Origin: an uncultured Collinsella sp.
GTDB taxonomy: Bacteria > Actinomycetota > Coriobacteriia > Coriobacteriales > Coriobacteriaceae
Reading direction: 5' to 3'
Length of the DNA stretch: 18,739 nt
Assembly (NCBI GenBank): GCA_902475825.1
Contig: CABSBA010000007.1
Coordinates: forward strand, 1 to 18,739
The notes beneath the pieces were generated by a model. It saw nothing but the letters and a program-made list of their open reading frames with translations. It ran no database searches and was not told the DNA's origin. The first letter of the stretch is position 1. Each line of letters opens with the position of its first letter. Shown here piece after piece: positions 1-8,957 of this stretch. The position numbers and the translations under genes were made by a program.

Positions 1-66
1 CCCCTGCCCACGGGTCCGCACACCTTCGTGCACAAGAAAGCGATTCCACCCGACCGAGTGGCAGAA

Positions 67-131
67 AAACCATCACAACATTCGATGCTTTTCCCGATTT
101 TGGCGAAAAACGTCGAATGTTGTGATGGTTT
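67..131. terminator. Long hairpin, 21-bp arms, possible bidirectional terminator
   Basis: Arms 67-87 and 111-131 are inverted repeats of 21 bp with one mismatch, separated by 23 nt. The stem can continue inward (TTTTC at 89-93 against GAAAA at 105-109). On the minus strand the hairpin is followed by a run of five T, on the plus strand only by TTTGTG. No minus-strand gene lies just to its right, so it may terminate a gene left of the window or be a mobile-type repeat. Confidence 0.5.
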
Positions 132-236
132 GTGTGTTGAGGATGGGCGCTAAGCCTACACGGCGCATGCCCGTATTCAAATGGAAATGACCGCGCTCGG
201 AGCGTGACTTTTTTCGCCCCACTGTCGACACAAACC

Positions 237-267
237 TTGACTCTACAATCGTTATAGGGTTTTCACT
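237..267 (+). promoter_or_regulatory. MerR-type promoter and operator for the MATE-merR operon
   Basis: A good -35 TTGACT (237-242) is followed after 19 bp by TTCACT (262-267), or after 20 bp by TCACTA. Between them sits an imperfect palindrome, ACTCTACAA (240-248) against TTATAGGGT (252-260). A TTGACTCT-type -35 fused to a dyad in an over-long 19-20 bp spacer is the known arrangement of promoters activated by MerR-family proteins. A MerR gene lies two positions downstream, which supports autoregulation. The -10 itself is poor, as expected for an activator-dependent promoter. Confidence 0.65.
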
Positions 268-309
268 ACACTGGTACCTAAACGAACCAAGCCAGAAAGT
301 ACCCCGCCC

Positions 310-1656
310 ATGGAACACGACCTCACACGCGGCAATGTCCTTAAGACCATCGCGGTCTTTGCCCTGCCTTATATGCTCTCGTACTTTTTGCAGATGCTCT
401 ACGGCATGGCCGACCTGTACATGATGGGGCAGTTTAGCGGCGCTGCCGGCATCACCGCCGTGGGCAATGGCGCGCAGACGCTCTATATCATTACCGTGAC
501 GCTCGTGGGCCTGGCCATGGGAACGACGGTCATCGTCGGCCACGCCGTGGGCTCGCGCCGGTTTGACCGTGCCGAGACCGCTATCGGCAACACCATTACA
601 CTCTTTATGGGTGTCTCGGTGGTGCTGGCCGCTGTCCTGCTCGCACTGTGCCCGCAGATCGTGTCACTCATTGGCACGCCGGCCGAGGCAGTCGAAGGCA
701 CCGCCGCCTACCTGCGCATTTGTTTTATGGGCATTCCCTTTATCGCCGCGTACAACATCCTCTCGGCCATCTTTCGCGGCCTGGGCGATTCGCGCTCGCC
801 CATGTACGTGATCGGCGTGGCGTGCATCATTAACATCGCGCTCGACTTTCTGTTTATCGGCCACATGGGGCTCGGCCCCGTGGGCGCGGCGCTCGGCACG
901 GTAACCGCGCAGACGTCCAGCGTTGCCCTCGCACTCGTGTGGCTCAAGAGCCGCCGCACGAACATCCACGTTAAGCGCAGCGACCTGCGCCCCCAGCCCG
1001 AGGTGCTCGGCAGCATCCTTAAGATCGGCGTGCCCGTGGCCGTGCAGGACGGCTGCATCCAGGTGGCGTTTATGTTTATCACCGTCATCGCCAACCACCG
1101 CGGCCTGGTCGACGCCGCCGCCGTGGGCCTGGTCGAGAAGATGATCAGCTTTTTGTTCATTGTGCCGAGCTCCATGGGCGCCACCGTCAGCGCGCTCACG
1201 GCGCAAAATGCCGGCGCGGGCAAGGGCGACCGCGCGCGTCAGGTGCTCAAAGATGCCATGACTATCTCGGTGGTGTACGGCTGCCTGATCACAGCGCTGA
1301 TGTGGCTGGTGGCGCCGGCGTTTATCGGCTTTTTTGCCAAGGACCCCGCGGTGGTCGCGGCCGGTACCGGCTATATGCACAGTTATATTTTCGACGCAAT
1401 CTTTGCCGGCATCCACATTTGCTTTAGCGGCTTTTTCGCTGCGTATGGCAAGAGCTACATCGGCTTTGCGCACAACGTGCTGGCCGTGGCGCTCATTCGC
1501 GTGCCCGGTGCGTGGCTGCTGTCGAATGCCTATTCCGATACGTTGTTTCCCATGGGCATCGCTTCGCCGTGCGGGTCAATTCTGTCGGCAGTCATTTGCG
1601 TGATGGCATTTACCATACTCAACCGCCGCGGGGCTTTTGACAAGCTGATGGCGTAG
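310..1656 (+). CDS. MATE family multidrug efflux transporter
   Basis: A 448-residue membrane protein, the usual length for the family, expected to have 12 transmembrane helices in two homologous halves. It should export drugs or other organic compounds from the cytoplasm using a Na+ or H+ gradient. The N-terminus (LTRGNVLKTIAVFALPYMLS) and the segments MADLYMMGQFSG and AIFRGLGDSRSPMYV are typical of the bacterial NorM/DinF-like groups. The start at 310 begins the conserved N-terminus. The ribosome binding site is weak (AGAAAG about 12 nt upstream). The MerR-type promoter at 237-267 precedes it, and merR follows after 61 bp on the same strand. The substrate cannot be told from sequence. Confidence 0.92.
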   Translation: MEHDLTRGNVLKTIAVFALPYMLSYFLQMLYGMADLYMMGQFSGAAGITAVGNGAQTLYIITVTLVGLAMGTTVIVGHAVGSRRFDRAETAIGNTITLFMGVSVVLAAVLLALCPQIVSLIGTPAEAVEGTAAYLRICFMGIPFIAAYNILSAIFRGLGDSRSPMYVIGVACIINIALDFLFIGHMGLGPVGAALGTVTAQTSSVALALVWLKSRRTNIHVKRSDLRPQPEVLGSILKIGVPVAVQDGCIQVAFMFITVIANHRGLVDAAAVGLVEKMISFLFIVPSSMGATVSALTAQNAGAGKGDRARQVLKDAMTISVVYGCLITALMWLVAPAFIGFFAKDPAVVAAGTGYMHSYIFDAIFAGIHICFSGFFAAYGKSYIGFAHNVLAVALIRVPGAWLLSNAYSDTLFPMGIASPCGSILSAVICVMAFTILNRRGAFDKLMA

Positions 1657-1717
1657 AGGATCGTTTGCGTCGTACGACCTCGGCGCCCCTTCCCCGTCCA
1701 TTGAAAGGAGCGGTGCC

Positions 1718-2566
1718 ATGACCGACTCGCCAACTGAACATACCGAGGGTCTGCTCCGCATTGGCGAGGTTGCGCGCCTGTTTAACCTGAGCGTGGGCAC
1801 GCTGCGCCATTACGAGCAGATGGGCTTGCTGGATCCGGCACACATCGATCCGGCAAGTGGATACCGCTACTACGGATCGCGGCAGCTCTCCACCCTCAAC
1901 ACCATCAGTCATCTGCGTGTTCTCGACTTGCCGCTCGCACAAATCCGTGAGTTTGTGACCACGCGCGATGTGGACCTCATGCAGCGGCAGCTGGCTCAGC
2001 AGCAGGAGCTCATCGAGCGCAAGCGCCGCGAGCTCGAACGCGTGTCGCGCAAGATCGATAACCGGCTTGCCCTGTTGCACGATGCCCTGAACACCGAGCT
2101 CGATACCATTTGCACAATCGATGCGCCCGAGCTTCGCTGCGCCGTGTTGCGCGAACGCGTCAACCCCACCGACGCCTATGCGTTGGAGTGGCAGATTCGT
2201 CAACTGCAGAAGGGCCAGCACGAGACCTTTGTCTTTCTGGGCAACTTGGGCGTTGGGATTAGCGCCGAGCGCCTCGCCGCCGGCGACTTTGATGGCTACG
2301 ACGAGGTCTTTCTACTGCTCGATGACACCGATGATTACGTGGGCGACCTCGAGACGCGGCCCGCCGCGCGCTGCCTGACCATTAGCTTTCGCGGCACGCA
2401 CGGGCAAGCAACCCCACGCTATGAGCAGCTGCTCAACTATATGCGCGAGCGCAACCTGACACCCGTCGGCCCCTCGCGCGAGATCGCCCTCATCGACGAC
2501 ATCATCAGCGACGACCCCACAACCTACGTGACGCAGATCACGGTGCCCGTTGCCCCGTCCAAATAA
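1718..2566 (+). CDS. MerR family transcriptional regulator with effector-binding C-terminal domain
   Basis: A 282-residue protein. Residues 13-82 form the MerR winged helix-turn-helix (RIGEVARLFNLSVGTLRHYE, then GYRYY). Residues 85-122 are a charged coiled coil for dimerisation. Residues from about 135 to the end resemble the BmrR/GyrI-like ligand domain, so it probably senses a lipophilic or cationic compound. The start has a clear ribosome binding site, GAAAGGAG at 1703-1710. It lies 61 bp after the MATE gene with no terminator between, so both are likely on one transcript from the promoter at 237-267, which carries a MerR-type dyad. It probably activates the pump and itself when ligand is bound. 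The ligand is unknown. Confidence 0.9.
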   Translation: MTDSPTEHTEGLLRIGEVARLFNLSVGTLRHYEQMGLLDPAHIDPASGYRYYGSRQLSTLNTISHLRVLDLPLAQIREFVTTRDVDLMQRQLAQQQELIERKRRELERVSRKIDNRLALLHDALNTELDTICTIDAPELRCAVLRERVNPTDAYALEWQIRQLQKGQHETFVFLGNLGVGISAERLAAGDFDGYDEVFLLLDDTDDYVGDLETRPAARCLTISFRGTHGQATPRYEQLLNYMRERNLTPVGPSREIALIDDIISDDPTTYVTQITVPVAPSK

Positions 2567-2605
2567 GAACCGCTCGAAAGGCATCATGCTTTCCGGGCGG
2601 TTCTT
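2565..2605. terminator. Shared bidirectional terminator between merR and ligA
   Basis: Perfect 9-bp arms AAGAACCGC (2565-2573) and GCGGTTCTT (2597-2605), with an imperfect upper stem (CGAAAG against CTTTCCG). It starts within the merR stop codon and lies 19 nt beyond the ligA stop. The minus-strand tail is TTCTTATTT, the plus-strand tail TTCTTCAATT. Convergent genes on each side fit a two-way terminator. Confidence 0.75.
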
Positions 2606-2624
2606 CAATTAGGCTATCGATGCG

Positions 2625-4883
<2,259 letters not shown>

Positions 4884-5000
4884 TTACTAGAGTACCACCG
4901 GTCACTTTGGCGCCGAATAGCCCTTTCGAACCGCACCGAATCGGCAGCCACCAGGCCGGGGTGGATCGCGCGATCAAACCATGCCCTTGCCAGTTCTAAA

Positions 5001-5031
5001 TGATCCGTTTTCCTCCGTCCCCAACGGATCA
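5001..5031. repeat. Small hairpin with a GGGGACGG loop
   Basis: Perfect 9-bp arms TGATCCGTT (5001-5009) and AACGGATCA (5023-5031) enclose 13 nt containing GGGGACGG on the minus strand (5015-5022). It lies just past the htrA terminator in the direction of htrA transcription and upstream of ligA. The minus-strand tail (TTTAGAAC) is poor for termination. It could be a second, backup terminator or a member of a repeat family (see findings). Confidence 0.5.
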
Positions 5032-5040
5032 ATGAGAAAA

Positions 5041-5076
5041 GAGGGGGCTGTCCCACATTGATGGGACGGCCCCCTC
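5041..5076 (-). terminator. Rho-independent terminator of htrA
   Basis: Arms 5041-5055 and 5062-5076 pair over 15 bp with one G-T wobble and a 6-nt loop. On the minus strand the stem is followed by TTTTCTC. It lies 27 nt past the htrA stop codon. Confidence 0.88.
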
Positions 5077-5103
5077 TGGCATCGGTATGTGCGATACGGC
5101 TCG

Positions 5104-6564
5104 TTAGTAACCCTGGCCGTATCCCTGACCCTGGCCCTGCTGGCCTAGTAGCTCCTCCAGGTACTGGCGCAGCTGCTCGTCGGTAATACCGCCGTTGCCG
5201 GTGTCGGTCGAACTGTCGTCCTGCTGCTGGTTCTGCAACTCCTCATCGGAGCCCAGCTCGACGGTGACCTTCTTCTCTTCCTTGCCGCGCATGAGCGTGA
5301 TCTCGACTTTCTCGCCCACCTCGTGGCTGCGCAGCGCGATGATCAGGCCATCAGCGCTCGTAATCTCATCGTCGCCCAGCTTGGTAATGACATCGCCCTC
5401 TTGGATGCCAGCCTTGGCGGCAGGACCGTCCTCGACAACGCTCGCCACATACGCGCCGCTATCGGTGCTCAGCTTATTAGTACGGGCGTTAAGCGCATTG
5501 ACGCTCGAAAGCGTGGCGCCCAGGTACGGATGAACCGGCGTCTTACCGTCGATGATCTGGTCGGCAATGTTCTTGGCATAGTTGACCGGAATGGCAAAAC
5601 CCACGCCCGAGCTGGAGCCCGAATAGCTCTCGATGAGCGAGTTAATGCCCACGAGCTCACCATTGTCGTTGACAAGCGCGCCGCCGGAGTTGCCCGGGTT
5701 AATGGCGGCATCGGTCTGGATCATGTTGGCATAGATGGTGTTGCCGCTGGTAGAGCTCATGGCCGTGGAGCGATACAGCGCCGACACGATACCCGTGGAG
5801 ACAGACTGCTCGTTGCCGAACGGCGAGCCGATCGCCATGACCCACTCGCCCACGTTGAGCTTGGAAGAATCACCGATCTCAATCGGCGTGAGCTTGGAGG
5901 CGTCGGCGTCCTTGAGCTTGATGACGGCCAGGTCGCTTGAGGCGTCGTTGCCCACGAACTCGGCCTCGTAGGTGGTGCCGTCGTCCATGGTCACCACGTA
6001 CTGGTCGTAACCATCGACCACGTGGTTGTTGGTGAGGATATGGCCCTCGGTATCGAGTACCACGCCCGAACCAACGCTGCCCGAGCTATCCGACTCATCA
6101 GAAGACTGCGAAAGCGAGCCATTCTGGCTGCCGCTCGAAGTGGCAGTGATGGAAACGACGGAGGGCAGGGCCTTGGCAGAGACGGCCTCGGCCAGCGTGG
6201 TGTCCTCGGAGTCGATCGTGATCTTTTGCGTCGATGAACCCGAAGCACCCGCCGTCACGGCGTTCCTGCCGCCGCCGATATCGAGCGTGCCGCTCATAAT
6301 GAGCGCAATGACCAGCAGGGCGCCGCAGGCACAACCGGCGAGTGCCGTAATAAAGATCGGCAGCTTTTTGGTCTTAGTCTTGACCACTGTGTGCTTGTTT
6401 ACAACCTGCTGGCTGTCCAGCGGCTTGCCGGTCTGTGTGTCGTAGGCCTGCACGTAGGGAATGTTGCTGTCGGCAGGCGTCGACTCCACCTGCACGCGCG
6501 GTTGCTGCTGCGTCTCGCCGGCGTGGCCCGCATCCTGGGGACGCTGAGAATCGTTCTCGCTCAT
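5104..6564 (-). CDS. htrA: HtrA/DegP-type serine protease with one PDZ domain, membrane anchored
   Basis: 486 residues from the ATG at 6564. That start has AAAGGA about 9 nt upstream, whereas the longer TTG-initiated frame to 6603 has no ribosome binding site. Residues 1-67 are cytoplasmic and polar, 68-90 a single membrane anchor. A Ser/Thr-rich linker leads to the trypsin-like domain with catalytic triad H181 (TNNHVV), D211 (SSDLAVIKL) and S293 (NPGNSGGAL). One PDZ domain follows (about 347-440), then a Gln/Gly/Tyr-rich tail ending QGYGQGY. It should degrade or refold damaged proteins outside the membrane. It is transcribed alone and ends in a strong terminator. A GC-only hairpin lies in its leader. 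Confidence 0.94.
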   Translation of the reverse strand: MSENDSQRPQDAGHAGETQQQPRVQVESTPADSNIPYVQAYDTQTGKPLDSQQVVNKHTVVKTKTKKLPIFITALAGCACGALLVIALIMSGTLDIGGGRNAVTAGASGSSTQKITIDSEDTTLAEAVSAKALPSVVSITATSSGSQNGSLSQSSDESDSSGSVGSGVVLDTEGHILTNNHVVDGYDQYVVTMDDGTTYEAEFVGNDASSDLAVIKLKDADASKLTPIEIGDSSKLNVGEWVMAIGSPFGNEQSVSTGIVSALYRSTAMSSTSGNTIYANMIQTDAAINPGNSGGALVNDNGELVGINSLIESYSGSSSGVGFAIPVNYAKNIADQIIDGKTPVHPYLGATLSSVNALNARTNKLSTDSGAYVASVVEDGPAAKAGIQEGDVITKLGDDEITSADGLIIALRSHEVGEKVEITLMRGKEEKKVTVELGSDEELQNQQQDDSSTDTGNGGITDEQLRQYLEELLGQQGQGQGYGQGY

Positions 6565-6593
6565 AGCTGCGATCCTTTCGTCAAATAACCAAA

Positions 6594-6617
6594 GGCCCGC
6601 CAAACATGTGGCGGGCC
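6594..6617 (-). promoter_or_regulatory. GC-rich leader hairpin just upstream of htrA
   Basis: Perfect 8-bp all-GC stem, GGCCCGCC (6594-6601) with GGCGGGCC (6610-6617), loop 8 nt. On the minus strand it is followed by TTTGGTTATTT and then the htrA ribosome binding site, only 29 nt from the start codon. There is no room for a promoter between hairpin and gene, so it should lie inside the htrA leader. It could be an attenuator, a stability element, or a weak terminator for upstream transcription. Confidence 0.5.
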
Positions 6618-6736
6618 ATCATTGTTCACGTTGAGTTGTACCCCAATATGCGGGCGAACGTGTATGAGAACGCAATCTTTTAGGAAGGCTTAAGTTCTGC
6701 TGCAAACTCGAAAGGGATCCACGCATGCGGCAAAAC

Positions 6737-6767
6737 CACCACAAAGGTGCCTGCCCCCTTTGTGGTG
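6737..6767 (-). terminator. Hairpin terminator after the GlnR-like gene
   Basis: Perfect 11-bp arms CACCACAAAGG (6737-6747) and CCTTTGTGGTG (6757-6767), 9-nt loop, followed on the minus strand by GTTTTG. It begins 5 nt past the stop codon of the regulator. The loop edge carries GGGGGCAGG on the minus strand, similar to other hairpins in this window. Confidence 0.7.
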
Positions 6768-6772
6768 AAAAG

Positions 6773-7435
6773 CTAATCCTTAAACAGATAGCCCACGCCG
6801 CGGACGGTGGTGATATGTGCCGCGATCTGCGGGCCCACCTTGGAGCGGATGCGTCGGATGTGCACGTCGACGGTACGCGTACCGCCGCAGTACTCAAAGC
6901 CCCACACGCGGTGCAGCAGTACCTCGCGGCTGTAGGCACGGTTGGGATGCGTCGCCAAAAAGCTCAGCAGCGAGTACTCCATCAGCGTCAGGTCGATGGG
7001 CTCGTTATCGAGTGTCACCTGGTAGGTAGCCAGGTTAATCTCGAGGTTATCGATGTTGAGCACATCGTCGGCGGCGACGGTCTCCTCCTCGCCCATCAGG
7101 CGCTGTGCGCGAGCCTTGAGCTCGTTGGGCGTCGCCGTGGGGCATACAAAGTCGGCATGCGCGTGATTCGGCAGGCGCAGGGTGCCGAGCGCCTCGTCGT
7201 CGACAATCACCAACATGGGGACGCCGCCGCGATCGTCAAGCCACTTGGCAATCTGATCGATGCGGTCGCTGCGGATACCGTCGGAATCGAGGATCAGCAG
7301 GTCAAAGTCGTGCGCCGCAGTCGGCGAATCGGGGGTAGCCAGGCTCACCTCGACACCCAGGGTGGTCGTCAAGCTGCGGGCAAACTCGTGGAAGCGCGTC
7401 GTGCGCGCCATGAACAGGGCACTCTTTTCGGACAT
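6773..7435 (-). CDS. Orphan OmpR-family response regulator, GlnR-like
   Basis: 220 residues from the ATG at 7435, chosen because GGAGG lies at 7441-7445. Residues 1-115 are receiver-like but degenerate. D50 sits at the phospho-acceptor position (LLILDSDG), the usual acidic pair near residues 8-12 is absent (SALFMART), and the KPF lysine is replaced (VCPTATPNEL). Residues 125-218 are an OmpR-type winged helix (LTLMEYSLLSFLA, then VWGFEYCGGTRTVDVHIRR), closely resembling actinobacterial GlnR, a nitrogen regulator that also lacks a normal phosphorylation pocket. There is no kinase gene beside it. It follows the glutamine-synthetase gene by 50 nt with no terminator between, so the two are probably co-transcribed. 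The GlnR assignment is from recalled family features. Confidence 0.82.
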   Translation of the reverse strand: MSEKSALFMARTTRFHEFARSLTTTLGVEVSLATPDSPTAAHDFDLLILDSDGIRSDRIDQIAKWLDDRGGVPMLVIVDDEALGTLRLPNHAHADFVCPTATPNELKARAQRLMGEEETVAADDVLNIDNLEINLATYQVTLDNEPIDLTLMEYSLLSFLATHPNRAYSREVLLHRVWGFEYCGGTRTVDVHIRRIRSKVGPQIAAHITTVRGVGYLFKD

Positions 7436-7485
7436 ATCGGCCTCCAAGGAAATGAGCTCAATCGTACTGGAACAAGCCAGCGCGA

Positions 7486-8823
7486 TTAGGAGTTCGCCAG
7501 ATAATGCTTGATCTCCCACTCGGTGATCGTGGACTCAAACTTATGCCACTCGTTGCGCTTCTTTTTGAGGAAGAAGCTGTGGATGTGCTCGCCGAGGGCA
7601 TCCTTCATAAACTGCGAGTCCTCAAAGACGTCGAGTGCCTCTTTGAGCGAGCGCGGCAGCGGCGTGTAGCCGGCCTCGAGCATCTGACGGTCGGTGAGTT
7701 TGAGCGTCTCGGCCGTGGCCTCGGGCGGGAGCTCCAGCTTGCGCTCGATGCCATCGAGACCGGCCGCCAGCGTGACGGCGTTGACCAGGTACGGATTGGC
7801 CATGGGGTCGGGGCTACGAAGCTCGATGCGCGTGGACAGCTGCTTGCCGGGCTTGTAGACCGGGATGCGGATCATGCTCGCGCGGTTGCGCAGGCCCCAT
7901 GTGGCGTACTGCGGCACGGAGTCGCCGCCCGTGGTGATGCGCTTGTACGAGTTGACCGTGGGGTTGGTGATGGCGCTAATCTCGCGCGCGTGCGCCAGGA
8001 TGCCGGCCATGTAGTGCTTGGCGATATCGGAGAGGTGGTACTTCTCGTCATCCTCGCCCCAAAAGACGTTGTTGCCGTCGTGGTCGAACAGCGACTGATG
8101 CAAAAACATGGCGCTGCCGTCCTCGCCCGCCAACGGCTTGGGCATAAAGGAGGCATGGCAACCGCTCTCGTAGGCCTGCTGCTTAATGATGAGTTTGGCC
8201 GTGGTGATGGCGTCGGACATGCTCAGGGCCTCGGCGTGGCGCAGGCTCATGCCGTGTTGCGAGCGGCCGGCGGCGTGGAAGGTGTACTCCACGGGCACGG
8301 ACATCTTCTCGAGCGTGAGGACCGTGTTGCGACGCAGGTCGCGGGCGGCGTCGCTCACCGAAAGATCAAAGTAGCCCACGTTGTCGAGCGGCTCGGGGGT
8401 GTGCTCGTCGGGGAAGTAGTAGTACTCCAGCTCGGCGCCCACGTTGAGCAGATAGCCGGCCTTCTCGGCCTTGTAGAACATGCGGCGCAACGCATCGCGC
8501 GGGTCGCCGGCAAACGGCTTGCGATCGGGAGTGCACACGTCGCAGAACACGCGGGCAACGCCGTTATGGCTCGGGCGCCACGGCAGGATCTGGAAGGTCG
8601 AAGCATCGGGGAATGCGAGCATGTCGGCTTCCTCGGGCGTGGCAAAGCCCTCGATAGCGGAGCCGTCAAAGCCAATACCCTCCTCAAAAGCGACCTCGAG
8701 GTCCTCGGGGCTAATGGCAAAGTTCTTGAGGCGGCCGAGAATGTCGACAAACCACAGACGCACAAAGCGGATGTCACGCTGCTCTACGGAGCGGAGTACG
8801 TAATCGATGTTCTGCTGGTTCAT
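7486..8823 (-). CDS. glnA: Type I glutamine synthetase family protein with altered active site
   Basis: 445 residues, the length of Bacillus-type (GSI-alpha) enzymes, without the adenylylation region of GSI-beta. Beta-grasp domain about 15-100 (FDGSAIEGF at 52-60), catalytic barrel about 108-445. Conserved parts: ELE (131-133), NPTVNSYKR (287-295), NRASMIRIP, STRIELRS (330-337). Against B. subtilis GlnA recalled from memory, HEVAPGQHEID reads HAAGRSQHGMS here. The n1-metal glutamates become A184 and G191, the n2 histidine becomes F240 (GSAMFLH), and the flap glutamate becomes S302. Normal ATP-dependent glutamine synthesis is therefore doubtful, and a regulatory or different ligase role is possible. 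The codons were re-read directly and the frame is intact. Start supported by AAAGGGGA at 8830-8837. Confidence 0.88.
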   Translation of the reverse strand: MNQQNIDYVLRSVEQRDIRFVRLWFVDILGRLKNFAISPEDLEVAFEEGIGFDGSAIEGFATPEEADMLAFPDASTFQILPWRPSHNGVARVFCDVCTPDRKPFAGDPRDALRRMFYKAEKAGYLLNVGAELEYYYFPDEHTPEPLDNVGYFDLSVSDAARDLRRNTVLTLEKMSVPVEYTFHAAGRSQHGMSLRHAEALSMSDAITTAKLIIKQQAYESGCHASFMPKPLAGEDGSAMFLHQSLFDHDGNNVFWGEDDEKYHLSDIAKHYMAGILAHAREISAITNPTVNSYKRITTGGDSVPQYATWGLRNRASMIRIPVYKPGKQLSTRIELRSPDPMANPYLVNAVTLAAGLDGIERKLELPPEATAETLKLTDRQMLEAGYTPLPRSLKEALDVFEDSQFMKDALGEHIHSFFLKKKRNEWHKFESTITEWEIKHYLANS

Positions 8824-8858
8824 GTCGCTCCCCTTTCTTTCGGGCGGGTTTCGACTGG

Positions 8859-8904
8859 TCTATATCGCAGATACTATCGCAGAAAAATGTTTCCGCAGGG
8901 TTAA
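8859..8904 (-). promoter_or_regulatory. Candidate glnA promoter with GlnR-type binding site
   Basis: Reading the minus strand: TTAAC (8904-8900), six bases, GAAAC (8893-8889). This matches the GTNAC-N6-GAAAC half-site pair known for actinobacterial GlnR, with one change (T for G). One base further on is TTTTTC (8887-8882) as a weak -35, then 17 bp to TATAGA (8864-8859) as -10. An alternative -10 is TAGTAT (8876-8871), which would place the box over the -35. Either layout fits an activator site. A second GAAAC stands alone at 8852-8848. Confidence 0.5.
8863..8883. repeat. Tandem 9-bp direct repeat in the glnA promoter
   Basis: TATCGCAGA occurs at 8863-8871 and again at 8875-8883, three bases apart, inside the predicted promoter spacer. 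The 12-bp period is close to one helical turn, so it could be a second regulator site. Confidence 0.55.
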
Positions 8905-8957
8905 AGCGTATCAAGCGCTCAAAAAACGTGTGTGAACAGGCCGTTGCGAACGAGCGG

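Larger units (their letters stand above)
1..309. other. Intergenic region upstream of the MATE gene
   Basis: No gene is supported here. Positions 1-66 are open in the forward frames but lack a start and show nothing recognisable, so the tail of an upstream gene cannot be confirmed or excluded. The region holds the long hairpin at 67-131. A short GC stem at 194-204 is followed by a run of six T at 209-214, possibly a weak forward terminator. The MerR-type promoter at 237-267 and the MATE leader follow. Confidence 0.5.

Noticed and set aside
664..1473. 269-codon minus-strand frame opposite the MATE gene
   Set aside because: No hydrophobic or domain pattern; the plus-strand membrane protein explains the sequence.
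4889..4917. Possible ligA promoter (TACTCT at 4894-4889, minus strand)
   Set aside because: The -35 at 17 bp (TTCGGC) matches poorly, so it is not strong enough to annotate.
6565..6603. Longer htrA start (TTG at 6603)
   Set aside because: The extension would read through the leader hairpin base and the ribosome binding site of the ATG at 6564, and has no binding site of its own.
7504..8904. 466-codon plus-strand frame opposite the glutamine synthetase gene
   Set aside because: Shadow frame; no start signal or conserved motif.
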